Assembly: GCA_023823795.1 (NCBI GenBank)
Contig: CP085710.1
Location: 4,614,001-4,678,000 of the forward strand
DNA length: 64,000 bases
DNA from: Bacillus sp. F19
Lineage (GTDB): Bacteria; Bacillota; Bacilli; Bacillales; Bacillaceae
Reading direction: 5' to 3'
The notes below the pieces were generated by a model. The model worked only from the letters and a program-made list of their open reading frames with translations. It had not been told where the DNA came from and made no database searches. A program made the position numbers and the translations under genes. Below are positions 16,760-27,064 of this stretch, in pieces. How positions within the stretch are numbered: the first letter of the stretch is position 1; each line of letters begins with the position of its first letter.

Positions 16760-19144
16760 TTAACGTTTTTTCTTTTTCACTTTTCGTTTGCTTGCAGGGG
16801 CATTTTGAAACGATTTTTTCTTCTTTTTCTTTTTATTCGGATTTTGATTGCTCCAGCCATCATCGACACTGCCGCTTCGCTCTGCAGGTTTCTTTCTTTC
16901 ATCTGATGATTTTTTTCTGCCTCTGCCCTCTTTCGCACCGCTTCTTTTGCCGCGGTCTCCTTTGATTACTTTAGGAGCATCACTTGGCTGACGGCGTCTT
17001 GTCCCTTTCATGCCGACAATTTCGAAATCTACAGCGCGTTCATCTTTGTTTACATTCACAACGCGTACTGTAATCTCATCACCGATGCGGTAGACGTTTC
17101 CTGTCCGTTCGCCGATCATCGCATAATTGCGCTCATCATAACGGTAATAGTCGTCGGTCAGATAGCTGACGTGAACAAGACCTTCGATTGTATTAGGAAG
17201 CTCAACGAACATTCCAAAGTTTGTTACTGAGCTGATAATCCCGTCATATTCTTCCCCGACTTTATCTAGCATGTATTCTGTTTTCTTAAGGTCATCTGTT
17301 TCACGCTCAGCATCAACTGCCCTGCGTTCCATATTCGATGACTGATCTGCTATCATATCCATTTTTTCTGCCCATTTTGTTTTCGTTGCTTCATCCACTT
17401 TGCCTTCAATTAAGTAGGTGCGGATTAAGCGATGGACAATTAAATCCGGATAACGGCGGATCGGTGATGTAAAATGAGTGTAGAACTCAGTTGAAAGACC
17501 AAAATGCCCCAGACTTTCCGGATCATATTTAGCCTGCTTCATCGATCTCAGCATGACAGTGGAAATGACCATTTCCTCTGGCTGTCCCGCTACATCATCT
17601 AAGATATCCTGAAGAGCACGAGGGTGAATCGTGTTTGCCGTTCCTTTTACTGTGTATCCAAAGTTCGTTACAAATTCCAGGAAACGCTGCAGTTTTTCAG
17701 CATTTGGCTCTTCATGAATGCGGTAAATAAACGGCACTTTCATCCAATGGAAATGCTCTGCAATCGTTTCGTTTGCAAGCAGCATAAATTCTTCAATCAG
17801 ACGTTCTGCAACTGTACGTTCACGTATGACAACATCTTTAGGCTTTCCTTCTTTATCAACCAGCACTTTTGCTTCTTTAAAATCAAAGTCAATTGCCCCG
17901 CGGGTCATCCTTTTATTGCGGAGAATTTGCGCAAGCTTTTCCATCCTCTGAAACATCGGTACAAGCGATTCATATTTCTCAAGCAATTCTGGTTTTTGAT
18001 CAACCAGAATTTCCTTTACATCAGAATATGTCATGCGCTCTGTCGTTTTGATTACGCTCTGGAAAATTTCGTGCTTTACGACTTCACCTTGGCTGTTGAT
18101 TTCCATCTCACAAGAGAGCGTCAGGCGATCCACCTTTGGATTAAGGGAACAAATGCCATTTGATAAACGGTGCGGAATCATCGGAATAACGCGGTCAACT
18201 AAATAAACGCTCGTTGCACGCTCTAATGCTTCCTTATCAATTGGGGAGTTCTCTGTCACATAGTGACTGACATCCGCGATATGAACGCCTAATTTGTAAT
18301 TTCCGTTTTCAAGCTCTGTTACGGTAACTGCATCATCAAGATCTTTTGCATCCGCACCGTCAATTGTGACAATGACTTCATTGCGAAGATCCCTGCGATC
18401 CTTGATATCTTCTTCACTGATTGTTTCAGGTACATCATTGGCCTGTTCTAATACCTCTACAGGGAAAGCCTGCGGAAGACCATGCTTATGAATAACAGAT
18501 AGAATATCAACGCCCGGATCGTTTTTATGCCCAAGAATCGCAATGACTTCTCCTTCTGCACTCATTCTTCCTTCTGGGTATGTTGTCAGGTGAACAACCA
18601 CTTTGTGTCCTTCAATTGCTCCATTTGAAGCTTTTTTAGGGATGAAAATATCATTTGGAATCTTTTTATCATCGGGGATGACAAAACCAAAGTTTTTACT
18701 TTCTGTATAAGTTCCGACAACCTCTTTCAGACCGCGCTCTACAATGCGGATTACTGTGCCTTCCTGTCTGCTCCCGCTCGATTCGGTGCTGACTCTGACC
18801 AGGACAGTATCCCCGTGCATGGCGTTATTTAGCTCACTCGGCGGAATAAACACATCTCCTTGATTTGGATCCTCTGTAATGACAAAAGCAAATCCTTTAG
18901 CATGTCCGCTGACTTTTCCGCGAATTAAATTCATTCGTTCAGGCAAGCCGTAGCGGTTGCTTCTTGTGCGCACAATCAGACCTTGTTCCTCCATCATCAC
19001 AAGAGCTTTTACAAATTCCTTAAATTCAGAAGAATCCTCAATTCCAAACGCTTCTTCAAGCTCCTGGACGGTTAAAGGCTTGTATGCTTCTTCTTTCATA
19101 AAAGAATGCAGTTTATCAATATGTATCTTCATATTATTATCCAT
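16760..19144 (-). CDS. rnr: Ribonuclease R
   Basis: 794 aa 3'-5' exoribonuclease. Order: winged-helix/cold-shock domains (residues ~1-220), catalytic RNB domain with the Asp cluster [16 protein letters not shown]1 domain ([17 protein letters not shown]), then a ~95-residue Lys/Arg-rich low-complexity tail. The ATG at 19144 is chosen because AAAAGGAGGG precedes it; an upstream ATG in frame (19174) overlaps the esterase stop. Acts with SmpB/tmRNA on non-stop mRNAs. Same order as in B. subtilis. Confidence 0.97.
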   Translation of the reverse strand: MDNNMKIHIDKLHSFMKEEAYKPLTVQELEEAFGIEDSSEFKEFVKALVMMEEQGLIVRTRSNRYGLPERMNLIRGKVSGHAKGFAFVITEDPNQGDVFIPPSELNNAMHGDTVLVRVSTESSGSRQEGTVIRIVERGLKEVVGTYTESKNFGFVIPDDKKIPNDIFIPKKASNGAIEGHKVVVHLTTYPEGRMSAEGEVIAILGHKNDPGVDILSVIHKHGLPQAFPVEVLEQANDVPETISEEDIKDRRDLRNEVIVTIDGADAKDLDDAVTVTELENGNYKLGVHIADVSHYVTENSPIDKEALERATSVYLVDRVIPMIPHRLSNGICSLNPKVDRLTLSCEMEINSQGEVVKHEIFQSVIKTTERMTYSDVKEILVDQKPELLEKYESLVPMFQRMEKLAQILRNKRMTRGAIDFDFKEAKVLVDKEGKPKDVVIRERTVAERLIEEFMLLANETIAEHFHWMKVPFIYRIHEEPNAEKLQRFLEFVTNFGYTVKGTANTIHPRALQDILDDVAGQPEEMVISTVMLRSMKQAKYDPESLGHFGLSTEFYTHFTSPIRRYPDLIVHRLIRTYLIEGKVDEATKTKWAEKMDMIADQSSNMERRAVDAERETDDLKKTEYMLDKVGEEYDGIISSVTNFGMFVELPNTIEGLVHVSYLTDDYYRYDERNYAMIGERTGNVYRIGDEITVRVVNVNKDERAVDFEIVGMKGTRRRQPSDAPKVIKGDRGKRSGAKEGRGRKKSSDERKKPAERSGSVDDGWSNQNPNKKKKKKKSFQNAPASKRKVKKKKR

Positions 19145-19164
19145 TTGCGTCCCTCCTTTTGGGA

Positions 19165-19908
19165 TTATTGCCAATCAAGACTTTCTAAAAACTCATGCAC
19201 ATCTGCATGGAGCTGATCACGCTCTTTATCCAGTGTGATGACATGTCCTGATTCTTCGTACCATTTTAAATGCTTGTTATCAGATTCTACTTCGTTATAA
19301 ATAATATTTGCACTATCTGTATTAATCATGTGGTCATGTCTCGCTTGAGCGACAAATGCCGGCGAATAAACCATATCCACATTATTCCTAACATCTGCAA
19401 TCAGTTCCTGAAGAGCCCTCAGTGTATTCATCGGCGTTTTTTCAAACTGCTTCATTTCCTCTTCGATTTCTGCTTCTGATTTTCCTTCTAATTTCTTAAA
19501 GTTGCGGGCATACTCTAAAATCCCCTTGTACATCACTTCTTCACTCTTGATATACATAGGGGCGCACATCGGAACAATACCCTTTACAGGTACAGTGTAA
19601 CCCAATTTGACAGAAAACACACCGCCAAGTGATAAACCGGCAACCGCGATCGATTTATGCCCCCGCTCTTTCAGCAGATTATAGCCGTCCATCACGTCCT
19701 TCCACCAATCTTCAGGACCAGTGTGCACAAGCTCTTCAGGCGGTACGCCATGGCCTTTGTATTGAGGGGCATGGCAGGTATATCCTCTCTCATTCAAATA
19801 GCGTCCAAGCATCCTCACGTCAGCTGTGTTGCCTGTAAAACCGTGTAGAAGCAGGACGGCACGGTCTCCGCCTTCAAATGTAAATGGTTTTGGCCATACT
19901 CTCTTCAT
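19165..19908 (-). CDS. est: Carboxylesterase (YvaK/Est family)
   Basis: 247 aa alpha/beta hydrolase. Nucleophile Ser93 in GLSLGG, oxyanion-hole HGFTGN (residues ~22-27), acid Asp in ARHDHMI and His in SGHVI near the C-terminus. It strongly resembles B. subtilis YvaK and Geobacillus Est30, which hydrolyse short-to-medium acyl esters and monoglycerides. It lies between secG and rnr as in B. subtilis. Confidence 0.96.
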   Translation of the reverse strand: MKRVWPKPFTFEGGDRAVLLLHGFTGNTADVRMLGRYLNERGYTCHAPQYKGHGVPPEELVHTGPEDWWKDVMDGYNLLKERGHKSIAVAGLSLGGVFSVKLGYTVPVKGIVPMCAPMYIKSEEVMYKGILEYARNFKKLEGKSEAEIEEEMKQFEKTPMNTLRALQELIADVRNNVDMVYSPAFVAQARHDHMINTDSANIIYNEVESDNKHLKWYEESGHVITLDKERDQLHADVHEFLESLDWQ

Positions 19909-20028
19909 TTAAAAAACTCCTTTTATGTAAGTATCTATTTATAAGGTTCCATCATCTGTTTCTATTTAAACAAACGTTTGATTAAAGGGCAAAAATGTTG
20001 ATTCATTAAGGGATTCTGGATAAATGAC

Positions 20029-20058
20029 AAAAGGGAGTCTGATAAGAATCAGACCCCC
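20029..20058 (-). terminator. Terminator after secG
   Basis: Minus-strand stem with core GTCTGAT / ATCAGAC, a four-base TCTT loop, and TTTT after the stem. Confidence 0.65.
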
Positions 20059-20077
20059 ATTCGATCAATGTCAAGTA

Positions 20078-20311
20078 TTAAAATCCAGCATACGAAACCG
20101 CAATCGTCAGTATAAAAAAGAGAACTGATAACACGACTGTCGCACGATGAAGCACCAAATCCATTCCGCGTGCTTTTTGTTTTCCGAAAAGCTGTTCAGC
20201 TCCTCCGGAGATAGCACCTGATAAACCAGCACTTTTGCCTGACTGAAGTAAAACAACAGTAATAAGAGCAATACTTACAATGACAAGTAATGTGATTAAT
20301 AAAATATGCAT
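20078..20311 (-). CDS. secG: Preprotein translocase subunit SecG
   Basis: 77 aa with two transmembrane helices (residues ~2-22 and 53-73) and the conserved middle [29 protein letters not shown]. Auxiliary subunit of the SecYEG channel. The ATG at 20311 is chosen because AGGAGGTG ends 6 bases before it; a GTG 9 bases upstream lies inside that site. Confidence 0.97.
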   Translation of the reverse strand: MHILLITLLVIVSIALITVVLLQSGKSAGLSGAISGGAEQLFGKQKARGMDLVLHRATVVLSVLFFILTIAVSYAGF

Positions 20312-20493
20312 GGACGACACCTCCTAAAACCCGGTTAGCATTATTTTCAATTTACCATATTGAAGGCCAAATGTCACTATCATTCGAATGTATGTCCAAT
20401 CTTTATTCTTAGCCTTGCGAAACAATTCTTTTGAGGGAAAAGCTTCCTATATGGTATGCTACTTAGATAGTTTGGCAGAAAGAAGGGAAAACC

Positions 20494-21423
20494 TTGAAAA
20501 ACACGCGCATCTATCTTATCTTGATCGGTGTTATGCTCATATGGGGACTTAACGTGCCTTTACTCAAAATCATCGTTGAAAGTTTTATGCCTGTTACGGT
20601 AACAGCCATACGAATTTTCACAGCAAGTATTTGTGTACTCATTATCTTATCTTCTTTAAAACTTCTTCGCAAACCGACTGCCAAGGAAACGATGTATATT
20701 GCAGGCGGCGGCCTGCTGAACGTTGTGTGCCATCACTATTTCCTTTCAGTAGGACTGACCATGACCACTTCTACAAATGGAGGCTTGATACTTGGCCTTG
20801 GTCCTATGCTTACAGCCATCTTATCCATTCTCTTTCTGAATCAAAGACTGACAGTCATACGATTTACAGGTTTTGTGCTGGGACTGACTGGTGTAGGATT
20901 TACCATTTTAGCAGGAACCAAAGGCATCAGCAGCATGAATGCAGGAGATATCTACATCTTCATATCTATATTCACTCAGGCCTGCAGCTTCATTATTATT
21001 AAAAAAGCGTGCCGGACACTTGATCCTCGCTTAATGACAGGCTATATGCTTTTCTTCGGCTCAATGATTCTATTTGTCATCAGTTTGTTTTCTGAACCTG
21101 AAGGAATAAAGAGCCTCTTTCATGGAACACCTGCTGTATGGGGGGTCTTTTTCGCATCAGCCATTCTTGCAACCGCGATTGGACATATGACATATAATTT
21201 TGCGATTGGAATGGTTGGGCCTGCAGAAACATCCATCTTTATGAATCTGAGTACATTTTTTGCTCTTGCAGGATCGGCTCTTATTTTAAAAGAAGCCATT
21301 TTGCCTTCTCATTTAGTTGGACTTTGCTTCATTGTTACTGGCGTCATTTTAGGATCAGGAGCTTATGAAGAATTCAGGTACCGCCATAAACACAACAAAC
21401 ATGAAGCTTCGTCTTCTGGTTAA
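20494..21423 (+). CDS. EamA/DMT-family transporter
   Basis: 309 aa, ten predicted membrane helices in two EamA halves. The second half contains AIGHMTYNFAIGMVGPAETSIF, typical of the family. Probably a metabolite or amino-acid exporter; substrate unknown. TTG start with AAGGG seven bases upstream. Single-gene unit with a strong terminator. Confidence 0.9.
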   Translation: MKNTRIYLILIGVMLIWGLNVPLLKIIVESFMPVTVTAIRIFTASICVLIILSSLKLLRKPTAKETMYIAGGGLLNVVCHHYFLSVGLTMTTSTNGGLILGLGPMLTAILSILFLNQRLTVIRFTGFVLGLTGVGFTILAGTKGISSMNAGDIYIFISIFTQACSFIIIKKACRTLDPRLMTGYMLFFGSMILFVISLFSEPEGIKSLFHGTPAVWGVFFASAILATAIGHMTYNFAIGMVGPAETSIFMNLSTFFALAGSALILKEAILPSHLVGLCFIVTGVILGSGAYEEFRYRHKHNKHEASSSG

Positions 21424-21455
21424 ACAGCATCTTTGTTATAGGATGCTGTTTTTTT
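21423..21455 (+). terminator. Terminator of the EamA gene
   Basis: 9-bp stem AACAGCATC / GATGCTGTT followed by T5. Confidence 0.85.
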
Positions 21456-21552
21456 GTTGGCTGGAATTGAGATTTGAAGCCGAAAAATTGGATTTTGAAG
21501 ATTTGCGGTATTGATATGCTCATTTTATGATTTAATAAAGGAGGTATCATAA

Positions 21553-22464
21553 TTGATATTAAAAGAACGATGTGAACCGTTAGAATTAAAGATTTATAAG
21601 TACTTGAGTACTCGAATGGATCTGGATCCAAAAGACAAAAATCAATTTGATAACCTTGCGAAAGGGTATGAAGGGGAGAAGGTGTTTGATGATTGGCTTA
21701 ACATAAGTGAGAGTAATGGATTCTTTTTGAATGATCTTTTGTTTGAGACAAACAATACATATTATCAGATAGACTCCTTGTATTTTTCCTCTCACACGAT
21801 TTACCTTTTCGAAGTGAAAAACTATGCAGGCGATTTCCTTATTGAAGGAGAGAAATGGTATTCATCTTCGAGGCTCGAAATCAAAAATCCTCTTTTGCAG
21901 CTGAAAAGAAACGAATCTTTGTTCAGGAGATTGCTGCAGGAAAACAAATTCTCATTTTCAGTTGAAGCATATGTTGTGTTTGTTAACCCCGAATTTCATC
22001 TTTATCAAGCTCCCCCTAATTTACCAATTGTCTATCCTTCCCAATTAAATCGTTTTGCAGAGAAATTGAATAGAAACACTCTCGCTTCGAAAGGGGTTCA
22101 CTTGAAGCTTGCGAAGAAGCTTTTGTCACTTCATGTTAATGAATCTCCATACTCACGCTTGCCTGAGTATAGGTATGAGGAGGTTGCGAAGGGGATTGTT
22201 TGTGTGGGGTGTGGGAAAATAAATCTTTCGTTATATAAAAAAAACCTATTGCTGTGCAATTATTGTAACGGTACGGAGATCTATAAGGAAGCTGTTTTAA
22301 GAAATGTGAATGAATTCAAACTGCTTTTCCCCGACAAGAAAATAACTGCGGACCAGATAGACGATTGGTGTGGAAATATGAAGAATAAAAGATCGATTCA
22401 AAAAATACTCAGGGAGAATTTTATTAGGGTCGGGCATGGAAAAACTACTAATTATGTACGATGA
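21553..22464 (+). CDS. NERD domain protein with zinc ribbon (second copy)
   Basis: 303 aa. NERD core at residues ~35-150 (NTYYQIDSLYFSSHTIYLFEVKNYAGDF; predicted catalytic D, E-V-K). A CVGCGK...CNYCN zinc ribbon lies near residues 218-240. TTG start with AAAGGAGGT at good spacing. Same domain order as the protein at 527-1552 but only moderately similar. It is followed directly by the 51-52-bp repeat array. Confidence 0.8.
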   Translation: MILKERCEPLELKIYKYLSTRMDLDPKDKNQFDNLAKGYEGEKVFDDWLNISESNGFFLNDLLFETNNTYYQIDSLYFSSHTIYLFEVKNYAGDFLIEGEKWYSSSRLEIKNPLLQLKRNESLFRRLLQENKFSFSVEAYVVFVNPEFHLYQAPPNLPIVYPSQLNRFAEKLNRNTLASKGVHLKLAKKLLSLHVNESPYSRLPEYRYEEVAKGIVCVGCGKINLSLYKKNLLLCNYCNGTEIYKEAVLRNVNEFKLLFPDKKITADQIDDWCGNMKNKRSIQKILRENFIRVGHGKTTNYVR

Positions 22465-22502
22465 TACAGTTTAGTTTATTTTTTCTCTTGTACTTTTTCC
22501 TG

Positions 22503-24170
22503 TGGGAGAGCCTTTTTGGTGCTGCAAACTCCATTTTGACGCACTTACTTCCAGCGGGAGAGCCTTTTTGGTGCCGCAAACTCTGATTTGACGCACTTAC
22601 TTCCAGCGAGAGAGACCTTTTGATGCTGCAAACTCTGTTTTGACGCACTTACTTTCAGCATGAGAGACCTTTTGGTGCTGCAAACTCGGCTTTGACGCAC
22701 TTACTTCCAGCGGGAGAGCCTTTTTTGTGCTGCAAACTCCATTTTGACGCACTTCCTTCAAGCGGGAGAGCCTTTTTGGTGCCGCAAACTTGGCTTTGAC
22801 GCACTTCCTTCCAGCGTGAGAGACCTTTTGATGCTGCAAACTCTGTTTTGATGCACTTCCTTCCAGCGTGAGAGACCTTTTGATGCTACAAACTCCATTT
22901 TGACGCACTTCCTTCCAGCGGAAGAGCCTTTTTGGTGCCGCAAACTCGGTTTTGATGCACTTTCTTCCAGCGGGAGAGCTTTTTTGTGCTGCAAACTCCA
23001 TTTTGACGCACTTCCTTCCAGCGAGAGAGACCTTTTGATGCTGCAAACTCGGTTTTGACGCACTTCCTTTCAGCATGAGAGACCTTTTGGTGCTGCAAAC
23101 TCGGCTTTGACGCACTTCCTTTCAGCGTGAGAGACCTTTTGGTGCTGCAAACTCCATTTTGACGCACTTCCTTCCAGCGGAAGAGCCTTTTTGGTGCCGC
23201 AAACTCGGTTTTGATGCACTTTCTTCCAGCGGGAGAGCTTTTTTGTGCTGCAAACTCCATTTTGACGCACTTCCTTTCAGCGTGAGAGACCTTTTGGTGC
23301 TGCAAACTCCATTTTGACGCACTTCCTTCCAGCGGAAGAGCCTTTTTGGTGCCGCAAACTCGGTTTTGATGCACTTTCTTCCAGCGGGAGAGCTTTTTTG
23401 TGCTGCAAACTCCATTTTGACGCACTTCCTTTCAGCGTGAGAGACCTTTTGGTGCTGCAAACTCCATTTTGACGCACTTCCTTCCAGCGGAAGAGCCTTT
23501 TTGGTGCCGCAAACTCGGTTTTGATGCACTTTCTTCCAGCGGGAGAGCTTTTTTGTGCTGCAAACTCCATTTTGACGCACTTCCTTTCAGCGAGAGAGAC
23601 CTTTTGATGCTGCAAACTCTGTTTTGACGCACTTCCTTCCAGCGTGAGAGACCTTTTGATGCTACAAACTCCATTTTGACGCACTTCCTTTCAGCGGAAG
23701 AGCCTTTTTGGTGCCGCAAACTCGGTTTTGATGCACTTTCTTCCAGCGGGAGAGCTTTTTTGTGCTGCAAACTCCATTTTGACGCACTTCCTTTCAGCGA
23801 GAGAGACCTTTTGATGCTGCAAACTCTGTTTTGACGCACTTCCTTCCAGCGTGAGAGACCTTTTGATGCTACAAACTCCATTTTGACGCACTTCCTTTCA
23901 GCGAGAGAGACTTTTGATGCTGCAAAATCGGTTTTGACGCACTTCCTTCCAGCGGAAGAGCCTTTTTGGTGCCGCAAACTCGGTTTTGATGCACTTTCTT
24001 CCAGCGGGAGAGCTTTTTTGTGCTGCAAACTCCATTTTGACGCACTTCCTTCCAGCGAGAGAGACCTTTTGATGCTACAAACTCCATTTTGACGCACTTC
24101 CTTTCAGCGGGAGAGCTTTTTTGTGCTGCAAACCCCATTTTGACGCACTTTCTTAAGGTTGAAGAACTTT
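22503..24170. repeat. 51-52-bp tandem repeat array, ~32 units, with higher-order structure
   Basis: Unit core: GCAAACTCCATTTTGACGCA, then CTTCCTTCCAGCG and GAGAGCCTTTTTGGTGCT. About 32 copies, slightly degenerate at the left and right ends. From 23116 a block of three unlike units repeats with an exact 155-bp period (23116, 23271, 23426, with a variant at 23581). The minus strand has no stops in any frame within typical units, so long lysine/serine/cysteine-rich frames appear; none has a ribosome site. A diverged relative is seen at 59215-59310. Confidence 0.95.
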
Positions 24171-24223
24171 TCTTTTTGCAGCATTAACCATACTCACGCA
24201 GGCGAAGTACCTTTCACCACCTT

Positions 24224-24259
24224 AAAAAAACCGCCCAGGATAAAAATCCCGGACGGTTT
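24224..24259 (-). terminator. Original eno terminator, now separated from eno
   Basis: Minus-strand hairpin AAACCG-CC-GGAT / ATCC-GG-CGGTTT with a T4 loop and T-run. It lies 13 bases past the enolase remnant's stop codon at 24272. It is the ancestral enolase terminator, displaced ~16 kb by the inserted element. Confidence 0.8.
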
Positions 24260-24268
24260 CTCATGCAA

Positions 24269-24439
<171 letters not shown>

Positions 24440-24547
24440 TTATAAAGTTGTGATATTGCATAATTCAAGCACAGTTCCTTCTATTATATAGGCACTGCGT
24501 TCGTGACAATTCGATTATATCACAACAGAGGAAAATTAAAACATTTT

Positions 24548-25003
24548 TTAGTCGGCATATTTGAGCCAGTATCCTGTCCTCGATTTCCAGCCATTTTTTA
24601 TACCATACTGAATACTCCTCCGACTAATTCCCAATTGTTCGCTTGCTTCCAGCACAGATGGAAACTCAACTTCTTCAATATCGTTATACGCAATAATTAC
24701 TCTTTGTTTTTTCTCATTGCTCAATTTATTATTCAGATCAGCGGTAATGACTTTACAATTCCTTAACGAATAAATATTCCCGCCATTTATATCTTTGTCC
24801 AGTTGATATTCCTTCTTATATAATAAATGTCCATTTTCTAAATGATTGTCGATATCCTCAGTAAAGCTCCAGAAGTCATGCCATCTTTCCTCGACTTGAA
24901 CACTTTTCCCGCCATAATATTTGTAATTACTGTTACTTTCCAAATAACAACGAGCCATCATATTCTTCCATGTGCTGTACAATGGATGTTTTGTTTTATT
25001 CAT
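24548..25003 (-). CDS. AP2/homing-endonuclease-like DNA-binding protein with NUMOD1
   Basis: 151 aa. The N-terminal part (HPLYSTWKNMMARCY...YKYYGGKSVQVEERW) matches the pattern common in phage HNH/AP2-type proteins. The C-terminus (VEFPSVLEASEQLGISRRSI) is a NUMOD1 helix-turn-helix. No HNH catalytic motif is seen, so it may only bind DNA. The third ATG of a run (25003) is chosen for spacing from GGAGG. First gene inside attL, leftward. Confidence 0.7.
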   Translation of the reverse strand: MNKTKHPLYSTWKNMMARCYLESNSNYKYYGGKSVQVEERWHDFWSFTEDIDNHLENGHLLYKKEYQLDKDINGGNIYSLRNCKVITADLNNKLSNEKKQRVIIAYNDIEEVEFPSVLEASEQLGISRRSIQYGIKNGWKSRTGYWLKYAD

Positions 25004-25029
25004 CATCATTCCTCCAATAAAATAATCAC

Positions 25030-25344
25030 TTAAGCCCAATAATCGCCATAATACTCCAGTTCAAGAGATACAAATGGTACGTCCCACAGTTTATTAACAG
25101 AAGCCAAATGTTTCTTTGGTTTATATCCTTTTGATTCAAGAAAAGCATTCAGCCTTCTCCAGCAATCAGTTTGAGATCCTCCGCCTTTATTGCAAGAATT
25201 TATAAATCGGTATTCGGATATAAATTTCTTCATTAAATAAACTTCTACTTGTTTAGGAGTATGAGCAGACAATAATCGCTGCTCACGCTCACATAAAGTT
25301 ATTTCTGTTATTTGTTCGATTTTATTTAATGTAGACTGTTTCAT
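25030..25344 (-). CDS. Hypothetical protein of the element
   Basis: 104 aa, not recognised. Mixed charged protein with paired cysteines (NSCNKGGGSQTDC). ATG at 25344 with AAGGAGG 9 bases upstream. It overlaps the end of the HNH gene by 23 bases, so is translated from the same mRNA. A longer frame starting at 25536 lies inside the HNH gene and is not used. Confidence 0.65.
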   Translation of the reverse strand: MKQSTLNKIEQITEITLCEREQRLLSAHTPKQVEVYLMKKFISEYRFINSCNKGGGSQTDCWRRLNAFLESKGYKPKKHLASVNKLWDVPFVSLELEYYGDYWA

Positions 25345-26092
25345 AAACAGGTTCCTCCTTGGAATCATCTTTGAATACGCCGATACGGTTTTTAACACGA
25401 GATACTTCATGACCTTTGACGTTGGATGACCATTTGCCTTTGGTGGCGAGATATATCGCCGAATTACTTTTACAATCAGCCATATCAGTTGCTTGAGCAA
25501 CATCATAGGCGAGCTGACCATCAACAATGTAAGCAAATTCCATCATGCGTTCAAAGCATCTTGTAACGATGGAGAATACTTCATCTTCAGATAATGTATC
25601 GTAATGCGTTTGCTTCATCACTATCACGTTCCCAATGATTTGAATATCATTTGTATAGTGAATTTTTCTGCCTTGATAGCTCGACAAAGCTTCGGTCATA
25701 GTTTCGTGTCGTGCAATTACAAAACCGTTAGAATCCAGTACGATTGCTGGAGTTTTCCCACCAGTTTTTAAGCCTGTCTCATAAGCATGTTCCTGTTGTT
25801 CGCTGTAACTTGACCATTCCAAGTTTTCAACATTATTCGCACTTTTATCACCATTTCGATGATTTACTGTCGGCTTGTTTTCTAAATTCGGTATAAATTC
25901 TTGCGCCACAAGGCGATGGACGTAATATGTGTTTTTTGCTTGAATAGTGATAGCGTAATATCCAGTTATTTGCTTTGCTGATTTCCTCATAAACTCTTTG
26001 CCAGTCGTTTTATCAATGCTTTTCACTCGTCCTGTAGTTGATACAAAATAATCTTTTTTATCTGTTTCTTCAAACTTTTTCCATTGTTCCAT
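25322..26092 (-). CDS. NUMOD4-HNH homing endonuclease-like protein
   Basis: 256 aa. N-terminal NUMOD4 (EQWKKFEETDKKDYFVSTTGRVKS), then an HNH_3 domain with YYVHRLVAQEFIPN and NHRNGDKSANNVENLEW (about residues 57-100). The C-terminal extension includes a NUMOD1-like VIARHETMTEALSSYQG. Probably a free-standing homing endonuclease or a repurposed nicking/packaging nuclease. Expressed from the leftward promoter at 26138-26219. Confidence 0.82.
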   Translation of the reverse strand: MEQWKKFEETDKKDYFVSTTGRVKSIDKTTGKEFMRKSAKQITGYYAITIQAKNTYYVHRLVAQEFIPNLENKPTVNHRNGDKSANNVENLEWSSYSEQQEHAYETGLKTGGKTPAIVLDSNGFVIARHETMTEALSSYQGRKIHYTNDIQIIGNVIVMKQTHYDTLSEDEVFSIVTRCFERMMEFAYIVDGQLAYDVAQATDMADCKSNSAIYLATKGKWSSNVKGHEVSRVKNRIGVFKDDSKEEPVYETVYIK

Positions 26093-26137
26093 ATTGTTTT
26101 CCTCCTGATTTTTGTTTTCGTTTGTGATTACACGACT

Positions 26138-26219
26138 ATTATATTGAAAAATTTTTCAAGGTCAGGAAAGCTCCATCATCTTTTTGAAATTTCTTTTTCC
26201 TTCATTAAATAAGAAAAAC
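26138..26219 (-). promoter_or_regulatory. Leftward element promoter A with conserved upstream box
   Basis: Minus strand: CTGACC (26160-26165), 16-bp spacer, TATAAT (26138-26143). Upstream, a 26-bp box on the plus strand at 26194-26219 (TTTTTCCTTCATTAAATAAG then AAAAAC) closely matches the box of promoter B (28228-28252). Confidence 0.6.
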
Positions 26220-26362
26220 GCACCATAGGCACGTTCAGTTCGATCCATTTATTTCAGGGTTATTATCCTATTACTTAACTATCAATCTATCAATGCTCGT
26301 CATTTACTGCGTAATGGTGATAGGATAAAATGGTATAAATACCATAAACAGGAGGAGTTTTG

Positions 26363-26863
26363 TTGGACATTACTGCGCTGAAAGATTTTCAAGGAATTAT
26401 CGGTGCTCTCACTGGAGCAACATTGGGCTTCGTCTTAGCTCGAGTAGGAAGTAAACTGGACAAGAAATATAACCAAGAGAAATCCAAAGAGATGTATTAT
26501 AAAAATTATATGATTTACCAGTACCATGTACATCAGTTAGTAAACTTGCTTCACCAATTCATTTATGAAAAAGACGATTCAAAATTAAACCTGACCAGAA
26601 TCCACAGAAACAGTGAGTACTTAAAAAATCAGTTCTTGGCTTTTCCATTGGAGATCATTCCAAAGGATATATTTTTGCTTCACAGAGAATTTATGTCTAT
26701 TATGGTATCGTTTCAACTGGCATCCATCATGGAACAGGAATTTGAAGGCGTGATTGTGATTGATTATAAGGAAAAATTGAAAGAGTATGAGGAAGATTTT
26801 AAAAAGTTTCAGAAGTTAGTGGAGGATATCGAAGATCACTTAAATGTAAAAAGCATCCCATGA
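26363..26863 (+). CDS. Membrane-anchored hypothetical protein
   Basis: 166 aa, not recognised. A weakly hydrophobic glycine/alanine segment at residues ~8-28 suggests one membrane anchor or amphipathic helix; the rest is helical with a coiled-coil C-terminus (KEKLKEYEEDFKKFQKLVEDIEDH). Second of two tandem TTG codons is chosen for spacing from AGGAGG. The only rightward gene in the left block, with its own terminator overlapping its stop. Candidate accessory (moron-type) gene. Confidence 0.7.
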   Translation: MDITALKDFQGIIGALTGATLGFVLARVGSKLDKKYNQEKSKEMYYKNYMIYQYHVHQLVNLLHQFIYEKDDSKLNLTRIHRNSEYLKNQFLAFPLEIIPKDIFLLHREFMSIMVSFQLASIMEQEFEGVIVIDYKEKLKEYEEDFKKFQKLVEDIEDHLNVKSIP

Positions 26864-26880
26864 CAGGATGCCTTTTTTTT
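26850..26880 (+). terminator. Terminator of the 26363-26863 gene
   Basis: Stem GCATCC / GGATGC followed by T8, beginning within the last codons. Confidence 0.8.
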
Positions 26881-27064
26881 ATTCCAAATTCTGATAATAT
26901 TCCTTCCTGATTTCAGCATTATGTCTACGCATTTCATCTTGTTTCTCAAGATCGGCATCATAAATGTTCCCATAAGCCGTATAAACAATGGCAATCATCA
27001 TAACACCACAGAATATGTAAAGCAGTTTTTCATTCTTTAGGAATTTCATTTTCATCATATTCAT
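26879..27064 (-). CDS. Small single-span membrane protein
   Basis: 61 aa with one transmembrane helix (residues ~14-32) and a charged C-terminal tail (DLEKQDEMRRHNAEIRKEYY). Not recognised. Overlaps the upstream DUF5659-like gene by 35 bases; the ribosome site is weak, so the start is uncertain. Confidence 0.5.
   Translation of the reverse strand: MNMMKMKFLKNEKLLYIFCGVMMIAIVYTAYGNIYDADLEKQDEMRRHNAEIRKEYYQNLE

Noticed and set aside
22448-24138. Long lysine/serine/cysteine-rich reading frames on the minus strand
   Set aside because: They arise because each 51-52-bp unit lacks stops in all minus-strand frames; no ribosome sites, frames shift from unit to unit, and the composition is that of the DNA repeat.
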